Source: Clostridia bacterium
GTDB taxonomy: Bacteria > Bacillota > Clostridia > Oscillospirales > Ruminococcaceae
Reading direction: 5' to 3'
Assembly: GCA_021152595.1 (NCBI GenBank)
Contig: JAGKVC010000020.1
Coordinates: 1-27,044, forward strand
Length of the DNA: 27,044 bases
Positions 21,489 through 27,044 of the stretch are shown in pieces. Within the stretch, counting starts at the first letter, position 1. Every line of letters starts with the position of its first letter. The position numbers and the translations under genes were made by a program. The notes under the pieces are model-generated. The model searched no databases. It saw only the letters and a program-made list of their open reading frames with translations, and was not told the origin of the DNA.

Positions 21489-23513
21489 ATGTCGAGGAAT
21501 CATGATACAAATAGTAAAAAACCGTTTGAGATCCCGCGTCCGGAATTTCCGAAGCGCGCGGTCGTCACAGGCGGTATGCCATACGGTAATAAAGAGCTGC
21601 ACTTCGGCCATGTCGGCGGCATGCTCGTCTTTGCGGATACCTATGCACGCTTTCTGCGCGACAGAATCGGCAAGGAGAATGTGATCTTCGTCAGCGGCAC
21701 CGACTGCTACGGCTCCCCGATCGCGGAGGGCTGGCGCAAGAAGGTCGAAGCAGGCGAATTTGAAGGCTCACTCGAAGATTTCGTTCAGCGCAATCACAAC
21801 AAGCAGAAGGATACGCTGAAAGCCTACGGCATCTCCCCCAATCTCTTCGGCGCATCCGGTCTCGGCAGAACGAAGGAGATTCACGCGGAATATACGCTGG
21901 AATTTTTGCAGTCGCTTTATGATAAGGGACAGCTCAACCAGATCACGACCATGCAGTTCTTCGATGAGAAGGCAGGCGTCTTCCTCAACGGACGGCAGGT
22001 CATCGGAAAATGCCCCGTCGAAGGCTGCACTTCTGAAAAGGGCTATGCGGATGAATGCGATCTCGGACATCAGTATATGCCGGAAAATCTGCTGAATCCG
22101 GTCTCGGCACTGACCGGCGAGACGCCGACCATGAAGCCCGTCACGAACTGGTATTTCAAACTGCGCGACTATGAAAAGCTGCTGCAGGAATGGGTAGGCG
22201 AAATGCAGAAGGACAAGAAGATCCGTCCCGTTGTGTGGAAAACGATCTCGGAATTCCTGAAGCCGCCGGTTATTTATATCAAGCGCGAATTTGAGGAGAA
22301 GTATCTGACGCTCAAAAGTCAGATGCCTGCACATAACTATCTGGAGGAGCCGAAAAAGCCCTCTTTCACAATCGAATTTGAAAAGCTGCCGGATTGCGAC
22401 GAAGCCTGCCGCATCCTGACAGAAAACGGCATCCGCTACCGCACGGGCAAGACGCTTGTGCCGTTCCGCCTGACCGGTAATATCGAATGGGGCGTTCCGG
22501 CGCCGGTTCTGGAGGGCGCTGAAGGTCTGACCGTTTGGGTATGGCCGGAATCGCTCTGGGCACCGATCTCCTTTACGCAGGCTTATCTCGAATCCGAGGG
22601 ACACGACAAAGCCGAGTGGAAGGATTACTGGTGCTCCAAGGACGCAACGGTCTATCAGTTCATCGGTCAGGACAATATCTATTTCTACGGCATCGCGGAA
22701 CCTGCAATGTGGATGGCACAGCAGCAGGCGGAGGAAAAGGTCTCAAATCCGCCCGATGGCGAATTGCAGATGCCTGTGATCGTCGCAAATCACCACATTC
22801 TCTTCCTCGATAAAAAGGCTTCCAGCTCCGGTGCGGTCAAGCCGCCGATGGCAGATGATCTGCTGAATCACTACACGCCGGAACAGCTCCGCATGCACTG
22901 GCTCGGTCTCGGACTCGGTCAGCGCTCGGTCAGCTTTATGCCGAAGCCCTACAATCCGGATGCCGATCCGAATGAACAGGATCCGGTGATCAAGGACGGT
23001 CTGCTGCTCTCGAATGTCTATAACCGCATCATCCGCACGGCGTTCTATACCGCGCAGAAGATTACAGACGGCATTCTGCCGGATATCGCACCGGAGGAGA
23101 ATATTCTCGCAGATGCGAAAAAGGCAGTGCTTGAATACGAACGGCATATGTCGAAATTCGCATTCCACCAGTGCACCTATGTACTGGACGGCTATATCCG
23201 CAATGCAAGCAAATATATGTCCAAGGCATTGAAGCCCGATGAGCAGAGCAAAGAGGAGACCTTGCAGGTACTCGCAAATCTGTTCTATATGATCCGCATT
23301 GCAGGCGTGCTGCTGCACCCGATGGCGCCCTTCGGCACGGAAAAGCTGCGCGAATATTTGCAGGTTGATGAGCGCATCTGGTCGTGGGATACGATCTTTG
23401 AGCCGGTCAGCTTCTTTACCGGTGCAAATCACAAGCTGAAATTCCTGCCGCCGCGCACGGATTTCTTTACGCGGCATGAATCGCAGTTTGCCGAGGCTGC
23501 GGACGAAGCATGA
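21489..23513 (+). CDS. metG: Divergent methionyl-tRNA synthetase (class I)
   Basis: This 674-residue enzyme should charge tRNA-Met with methionine. The HIGH-type motif is ELHFGHVGG (His38, His41). A zinc knuckle reads CPVEGC..C..GH (Cys175, Cys180, Cys190, His194). VIFVSGTDCYGSPI matches the MetRS core. The family features are altered in two ways. The KMSKS loop reads KASSSG (443-448). Residues about 262-345 form an extra segment before EWGVPAP, and the usual WFDAP segment reads VWPESLWAP. The start at 21489 has AAAGGA eight bases upstream. The symbol is tentative. It could be a specialised paralogue or a related class I ligase. Confidence 0.8.
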   Translation: MSRNHDTNSKKPFEIPRPEFPKRAVVTGGMPYGNKELHFGHVGGMLVFADTYARFLRDRIGKENVIFVSGTDCYGSPIAEGWRKKVEAGEFEGSLEDFVQRNHNKQKDTLKAYGISPNLFGASGLGRTKEIHAEYTLEFLQSLYDKGQLNQITTMQFFDEKAGVFLNGRQVIGKCPVEGCTSEKGYADECDLGHQYMPENLLNPVSALTGETPTMKPVTNWYFKLRDYEKLLQEWVGEMQKDKKIRPVVWKTISEFLKPPVIYIKREFEEKYLTLKSQMPAHNYLEEPKKPSFTIEFEKLPDCDEACRILTENGIRYRTGKTLVPFRLTGNIEWGVPAPVLEGAEGLTVWVWPESLWAPISFTQAYLESEGHDKAEWKDYWCSKDATVYQFIGQDNIYFYGIAEPAMWMAQQQAEEKVSNPPDGELQMPVIVANHHILFLDKKASSSGAVKPPMADDLLNHYTPEQLRMHWLGLGLGQRSVSFMPKPYNPDADPNEQDPVIKDGLLLSNVYNRIIRTAFYTAQKITDGILPDIAPEENILADAKKAVLEYERHMSKFAFHQCTYVLDGYIRNASKYMSKALKPDEQSKEETLQVLANLFYMIRIAGVLLHPMAPFGTEKLREYLQVDERIWSWDTIFEPVSFFTGANHKLKFLPPRTDFFTRHESQFAEAADEA

Positions 23514-23701
23514 CTGTCGTCTGGCAGAGCCTTGTCAAGCTCGGCGTAACGATTTATCTGCTCTTCGGATGCTATACGATCTTTGTCGGATTCCTCGAAA
23601 AGAACCGGAAGAAAAAAATCGTCGGCGCGCTCGTGCTGATCGTGCCGACGGTTGCGATTATCGTGATTCTGAAATATCTCGCAAAAAAATACGGGGCATA
23701 A
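23510..23701 (+). CDS. Small two-helix membrane protein
   Basis: This 63-residue protein has two hydrophobic stretches (about 10-28 and 37-54) separated by a basic loop, EKNRKKKI, and ends KKYGA. Its start overlaps the synthetase stop codon by four bases (ATGA), so translation is coupled. I do not recognise the family. The positive loop between the helices suggests both ends face outward. Confidence 0.72.
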   Translation: MTVVWQSLVKLGVTIYLLFGCYTIFVGFLEKNRKKKIVGALVLIVPTVAIIVILKYLAKKYGA

Positions 23702-23704
23702 TTC

Positions 23705-23790
23705 GGTATCTTCGATGGATTGATAATGGGGGCGCTGCCCCCATACCCCCGCTTAAGGGATACTATCCCTTAAGAATCCCATTTTATTGA
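23705..23790 (+). repeat. Copy 2 of a 3'-flanking dispersed element with two hairpins
   Basis: The element begins four bases after a stop codon with GGTATCT, like the copy at 2553. It contains ATGGGGGC-GCT-GCCCCCAT (23726-23744) and CTTAAGGGAT-ACT-ATCCCTTAAG (23752-23774). Without a U-run it is not a classic terminator, but it may end or protect the synthetase transcript. Confidence 0.65.
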
Positions 23791-23819
23791 AAACTCCGCA
23801 GGCGAATCGACGCGATATC

Positions 23820-23857
23820 ATCAAAATAAAATCCCCATACCAAACGGTACAGGGATT
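23820..23857 (-). terminator. Terminator of tRNA-Arg
   Basis: A 12-bp stem with two wobbles (23830-23841 with 23846-23857) is followed by TTTATTTTG on the minus strand. Confidence 0.83.
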
Positions 23858-23862
23858 CCGGA

Positions 23863-23936
23863 TACGCCCGGTGCGATTCGAACGCATGACCTTCAGAGTC
23901 GGAGTCTGACGCTCTATCCAGCTGAGCTACGGGCGC
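23863..23936 (-). tRNA. tRNA-Arg (anticodon CCG)
   Basis: This is a 74-nt cloverleaf: acceptor GCGCCCG/CGGGCGT (G-U first pair), D-arm GCTC..GAGC, anticodon stem TCAGA/TCTGA with loop CTCCGAC, and T-arm with TTCGAAT. Anticodon CCG reads CGG (Arg). CCA is not encoded. Confidence 0.95.
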
Positions 23937-23958
23937 ATTTCTATAAGCTACATTCCTT

Positions 23959-23987
23959 ATTATACCAGATATCTTAGAAATTTGCAA
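23959..23987 (-). promoter_or_regulatory. Promoter of tRNA-Arg
   Basis: On the minus strand TTGCAA (23987-23982), a 17-bp spacer and TATAAT (23964-23959) preceded by TGG. Confidence 0.87.
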
Positions 23988-24055
23988 GCCCTTTTTTCAA
24001 ATTTACACGCGAATTCTTCATTCTATCCTGACAACACATGGAAAGGAGTGAAAAT

Positions 24056-24646
24056 ATGAATACGACTTCTGAGAAAAAACGCTCGATTTATGTCGTTGTG
24101 ACCAGAACCGGAACAGGTCCCGCAAGAGCCATCCGCCTGATCTCACGCATGCCGTATTCGCATGTTTCTCTCTCCGGAGACGCCTCACTGCATCAACTTT
24201 ACAGCTTTTGCCGGAACTATACCTATGTGCCGCTTCCGGCTTCATTCAACACAGAATTGATCGGCGAGGGGACACTCGGCAAATTTACCGATATCCCCTG
24301 CGAAATCTATGAGATTCCGCTGACGGAAGAACAGTATTCGCATTTTCAGTGCATGATCGACCACTTTATCGCATGCCGCAAGCTCTATTCTTACAGCCTC
24401 ATCGGTCTGCTGCGCGTCAAGCTGCAAATCGAGAGCGAACTGCGCTATAAATTTGTCTGTTCGCAGTTTGTCGCCTATGTGCTTGAGGAATGCGGCGTCC
24501 GGCTCGATAAGGCACCATGTCTCTATTCGCCTGATGATCTGCGCTATCTGCCCGATGCAAAGCTGATCTACCGCGGCGAGCTGAACCGCTATTATCACGA
24601 GCAGAACCAGATGCTCTCCTACATGCCGATGGTCTCCGCCGTCTGA
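24056..24646 (+). CDS. NlpC/P60-like (permuted papain fold, YiiX-type) protein
   Basis: This 196-residue protein carries a His in PYSHVSLS (His36) and a Cys in KFVCSQFVAYVLEECGV (Cys135). This His-before-Cys order is that of the permuted YiiX/YaeF branch of NlpC/P60 proteins, which act on lipids or peptides. No signal peptide is visible, so it may be cytoplasmic. The start at 24056 has AAAGGAG seven bases upstream; an ATG at 24038 precedes that site. A weak promoter (TTTACA-16-TATCCT near 24002-24029) is possible. The gene end overlaps the convergent gene by 28 bp. The fold call is by motif only and the substrate is unknown. Confidence 0.7.
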   Translation: MNTTSEKKRSIYVVVTRTGTGPARAIRLISRMPYSHVSLSGDASLHQLYSFCRNYTYVPLPASFNTELIGEGTLGKFTDIPCEIYEIPLTEEQYSHFQCMIDHFIACRKLYSYSLIGLLRVKLQIESELRYKFVCSQFVAYVLEECGVRLDKAPCLYSPDDLRYLPDAKLIYRGELNRYYHEQNQMLSYMPMVSAV

Positions 24647-24957
24647 CAGGCAGCGGAATCAAACAGAAATACAAGCCGCAGAAGCAGCTTGCCCATTGAG
24701 GGCGGCAGTACGTCGGCTGCCTTTACCGCGCCGGAAAGCTCCGGCTGCGGAATTTGCAGCCGCCATTCACCGCCGCCGAGGGCAATTTCCGCAGGTGTCT
24801 CCTCTCGCTGCTGCGTAATCTGCGCCATGACCGGCGTTCCGCCATAGAGCGTCCGGCGCGTTTGCTGCGCCGCTCTGAGCATCCCGAAGCCGAGTCCCAT
24901 AACAGAACAATATCCCAGAGCCGCAATCAATGCGGCTTTTTTTATGCGCTTTTTCAT
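24619..24957 (-). CDS. Small membrane protein downstream of spoIIP
   Basis: This 112-residue protein has a basic N-terminus and a hydrophobic segment (about 7-29) that would anchor it or act as a signal peptide. A short outer domain follows, and a second hydrophobic stretch (LLLRLVFLFDSAA) near the end. AGGAGTG lies inside the spoIIP stop region, and the gap to spoIIP is six bases, so they form an operon. I do not recognise the family. The link to SpoIIP suggests a sporulation role. Its last 28 bp overlap the convergent gene. Confidence 0.7.
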   Translation of the reverse strand: MKKRIKKAALIAALGYCSVMGLGFGMLRAAQQTRRTLYGGTPVMAQITQQREETPAEIALGGGEWRLQIPQPELSGAVKAADVLPPSMGKLLLRLVFLFDSAACQTAETIGM

Positions 24958-24963
24958 ATTGTA

Positions 24964-26106
24964 TCACTCCTGATTCTCTGCAAGCTGCCGGATTGTCTCG
25001 CTGAGCGCCTGCCCGACAAGCTCACCGGCATACTGCGCCTCATCCAGTGTATTGCCCTGCGAACCGACCTCGATCAGCAGGCTGCCCTTTGTCATATCCT
25101 GATTGTATTTTCGGTAATCAAACAGGATCGGGCGCGTCAGACCGCTGAACATCGTTTCGGCTGTCTGCTGCAATCTGCATGCAAAATGGAAATTCTCGCG
25201 GTAATCCGGCATATTCATCGTGCCGTCGTCGCAGCCGGAGATAATCATGATCTGCGCGGACTGTCTGCCGTTGATCTCCGTGACCGGCGCAACGACTGTG
25301 CTGCCGTCCGCGATCGCATCACGGTGAATATCCAGCGCAATGCAGACGCTCGGATATTCCTCCAGCACGGCGCGGATTGTTTCAGCGCTGTTGTTATAGC
25401 TTCCTGTCCAGACGGGAAAATCGTGCAGCTCCCTTGCATGGATCACGCCGATGCCTGCGGCGGCGAGCTGCTCTGCAATCGCATCCCCGACCATGACCAT
25501 ATTTTTATCCGGCTCGGTTGTCCGGAAATTGAAGCTCTCATCATAATTGCCGGTTTTCGGGGAGACAAAGCTCTCGGTCGTATGGGTATGATAGATCAGC
25601 ACCATCGGGGTGCCGTCGAGCTTTACGTCAAGCTGCGGCGGAATCTGACTTTCCGCGAGCAGATCCGCATTGCTCCAGAAGGTTGTATTCCGGACCTGTC
25701 CGCCGTTCGGGAGCGTGAGAAAGAGGTCGCCGGACTGCGTGCCGAAATGCCGGTCAACGATTTCGCCGCCGTTTCCGCTCTGCGTCGGCTGATAGAGCCG
25801 CGAATGCCACATCGCTTTGGAACCCTCGGATTCGCGGTTAATAATAAGGGGATTCTCCGCAGGCGGCTCGGCAGGTGCCAGCACGACAGGCTGCGTCACA
25901 GTTCCGGTTTCAACGGCTGCGGTCGTTTCGGGAAGCGGCGCGGTTGTTTCCGGCTGCGGTTCCGGCAGAGAAATCACCGCCGCGGAAGCCGGACAGCTTC
26001 CCGCACCGATCCGGACGGATTCCAGCGCAGGCATCAGCCGCCAGCCGCAGAGCATCACGCAGCCCGTCGCGCAGAGCAGGGAAATTCGTTTGCATTGATC
26101 GTTCAT
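24964..26106 (-). CDS. spoIIP: Stage II sporulation protein P (SpoIIP)
   Basis: SpoIIP is the amidase and endopeptidase that thins septal peptidoglycan with SpoIID and SpoIIM during forespore engulfment. This 380-residue protein has an N-terminal membrane segment (about 7-24), a Pro/Glu/Thr-rich linker (48-90) and the catalytic domain. Motifs are VLIYHTHTTESF (169-180, zinc-binding His173 and Glu178 region), ALDIHRDA (257-264, His261) and LLIEVGSQGNT with Glu346. The start at 26106 has AAAAAGGAGATG upstream; an in-frame ATG at 26133 precedes that site. In Bacillus the gene is controlled by sigma-E, but no clear sigma-E promoter was found here. It is divergent from dnaA. Confidence 0.95.
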   Translation of the reverse strand: MNDQCKRISLLCATGCVMLCGWRLMPALESVRIGAGSCPASAAVISLPEPQPETTAPLPETTAAVETGTVTQPVVLAPAEPPAENPLIINRESEGSKAMWHSRLYQPTQSGNGGEIVDRHFGTQSGDLFLTLPNGGQVRNTTFWSNADLLAESQIPPQLDVKLDGTPMVLIYHTHTTESFVSPKTGNYDESFNFRTTEPDKNMVMVGDAIAEQLAAAGIGVIHARELHDFPVWTGSYNNSAETIRAVLEEYPSVCIALDIHRDAIADGSTVVAPVTEINGRQSAQIMIISGCDDGTMNMPDYRENFHFACRLQQTAETMFSGLTRPILFDYRKYNQDMTKGSLLIEVGSQGNTLDEAQYAGELVGQALSETIRQLAENQE

Positions 26107-26392
26107 CAGGACATCTCCTTTTTTATTATGCACATTCTGCTAATGCTTATGCAGGGGCGGATTTGATTATGCATTTCGATCCGCCTCCGCACTCAAAATA
26201 TATGGTAATATATTAAATTATATCTGCGTTAACAGTCAAAAATACAATCATTTTCATTCCCTGTTTTTGCCCCCTTTCATGCCGCTGAAATTCATTAAAA
26301 TAATATCAAAATCCGCCTGAGAGCGGTTTATCAACAATCTGCGGTGAGGGGACAGCGCTTTTGTGTAATTCTCCAATGATTCTGAGTTTTGC
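26107..26392. other. AT-rich gap between spoIIP and dnaA
   Basis: About 290 bp without a credible gene. It holds a very AT-rich stretch (26198-26250) and one DnaA-box-like site, TTATCAACA at 26328-26336 (one mismatch to TTATCCACA). A small hairpin, CCGC-CTGAGA-GCGG, lies at about 26313-26326. A single weak box does not establish an origin. Confidence 0.4.
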
Positions 26393-26421
26393 TTGAAATT
26401 ATCTCTCCAATATGCTATAAT
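26393..26421 (+). promoter_or_regulatory. Promoter of dnaA
   Basis: TTGAAA (26393-26398), a 17-bp spacer and TATAAT (26416-26421) preceded by TGC. The leader is about 90 nt. Confidence 0.85.
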
Positions 26422-26519
26422 ATATCGTGTATAAGACTGCACGAATCCCCATCAGAAGATAGAAAAAAATACGTGCAGATCTGTCATATCATATAACAGA
26501 AAAGGATGTGAATGGACTC

Positions 26520-27044
26520 GTGAATTCCTTTGAAGAAGTGTTTGAAGCCGTTAAGGAATATTGCACGAAGGACGGTAAAGTCGGTGATATTGCGAAGAAT
26601 CTCTGGCTGGATACGCTGAAGCCTGCGCGTCTGGAGGGAACAGACGCTGTTTTTTATTGCTCGTCTGATTTTCAGCGCTCCGTCGTCACAAATAACTATG
26701 CCCATTTGCTGCAGGAAGGATTCGGGCAGATTCTCGGATTTCCGGTCAACCTGCGATTGATCGTTCAGGAAGCAGATGAGACACCCGATGCCGCGGAGCA
26801 GGACCGCCAGACCGGCGAAGCACTCGAGAAAACCGCAAAGGACGGCGAATACGCCTATACCTTCGATACATTCATTGTCGGCGGCTCCAATCAGTTCGCC
26901 TATGCAGCCTGCACCAGCATTGCCCGCGGCGACGGCAACGGCAATACCTATAACCCGCTCTTTATCTACGGCCCTTCCGGTCTCGGCAAAACACATCTTC
27001 TCACGGCGATCTCGCATGAAATGAGAAAGCGCAATCCCGAGCTG
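26520..27044 (+). CDS. dnaA: Chromosomal replication initiator DnaA (5' part)
   Basis: The window holds the first 175 codons and the frame is open at the right edge. Domain I is at about 1-85 (SFEEVFEAVKEYC, NLWLDTLKPARL). A short charged linker, domain II, follows at about 86-108. The AAA+ ATPase domain III begins at YTFDTFIVGGSNQFAYAAC, with Walker A GPSGLGKT (151-158). DnaA binds DnaA boxes and opens the origin. The start is a GTG at 26520 or an in-frame GTG at 26508. AAAAGGA at 26500-26506 is too close to the second and rather far from the first, so the exact start is uncertain. Confidence 0.95.
   Translation, partial: MNSFEEVFEAVKEYCTKDGKVGDIAKNLWLDTLKPARLEGTDAVFYCSSDFQRSVVTNNYAHLLQEGFGQILGFPVNLRLIVQEADETPDAAEQDRQTGEALEKTAKDGEYAYTFDTFIVGGSNQFAYAACTSIARGDGNGNTYNPLFIYGPSGLGKTHLLTAISHEMRKRNPEL

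Noticed and set aside
24754..26166. 470-codon plus-strand frame opposite spoIIP
   Set aside because: It is a shadow of the SpoIIP gene, which carries the catalytic motifs on the other strand.
26134..26200. Possible sigma-E promoter for spoIIP
   Set aside because: Several CATAAT/CATAAG strings occur, but none has a convincing -35 at the right distance.
26484..27017. 177-codon minus-strand frame over dnaA
   Set aside because: It is antisense to a clear DnaA reading with Walker A and has no ribosome binding site.

Overview
The window looks like chromosomal DNA of a spore-forming, mid-GC, gut-type Clostridia. The best guess is a Ruminococcus-like member of the Oscillospiraceae. This is inferred from a SpoIIP gene, a polar amino acid ABC operon, an iron-dependent alcohol dehydrogenase of the BdhA/YqhD type, Gram-positive ribosome binding sites, and promoters with an extended TGnTATAAT -10 element. 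No phage, insertion sequence or CRISPR array was seen. The right edge enters the start of dnaA, so the replication origin may be close.

Layout. 1-140: a possible leftward gene start and two hairpins. 206-2676: amino acid ABC operon (lipoprotein binding protein, permease, ATPase). 2701-5236: leftward operon of an SDR-type dehydratase and an alcohol dehydrogenase. 5278-6185: AraC regulator. 6312-9645: large YfhO-type membrane protein ending in a SHOCT-like segment. 9673-10891: M24 aminopeptidase. 10940-13299: leftward ECF sigma factor with a coupled membrane protein. 13300-13960: a gene-free stretch with GC palindromes, phased direct repeats and a candidate non-coding RNA. 13900-14980: a degenerate YcaO-like protein. 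15028-17926: a PchR-like AraC regulator overlapping a half-size ABC transporter. 17976-19145: VanZ-like protein and cupin. 19275-19663: tRNA-Thr with two decayed tandem copies. 19712-21342: a signal-peptidase-like pseudoenzyme with a long proline/alanine-rich tail. 21421-23701: a divergent methionyl-tRNA synthetase coupled to a 63-residue membrane protein. 23820-23987: tRNA-Arg. 24056-24646: a papain-fold-like protein. 24619-26106: spoIIP and a small membrane protein. 26393-27044: dnaA start.

Most unusual points. The binding protein at 302-1084 carries its two lobes in the reverse of the normal order: the lobe II/C-terminal half comes first and the lobe I half last. This is a circular permutation at the interdomain hinge. 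At 13516-13840 a strong promoter, three 5' hairpins, a guanine-poor stretch and a 20-bp terminator-like hairpin mark a candidate non-coding RNA. It shares a CCGTTTACCG element with the promoter of the YcaO-like gene, whose predicted ATP/Mg-binding acidic residues are replaced. The tRNA-Thr cassette is tandemly triplicated with a period of about 110 bp, and both extra copies have lost the anticodon arm. The pseudoenzyme gene has a hairpin between its Shine-Dalgarno sequence and start codon.

How the genes fit together. The window combines housekeeping functions (dnaA, metG, tRNAs), sporulation (spoIIP), nutrient uptake (amino acid ABC operon, possibly siderophore or peptide transport through the AraC/ABC pair) and envelope functions (YfhO, VanZ, sigma/membrane-protein pair). 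All assignments come from reading motifs by eye. No homology search was run.
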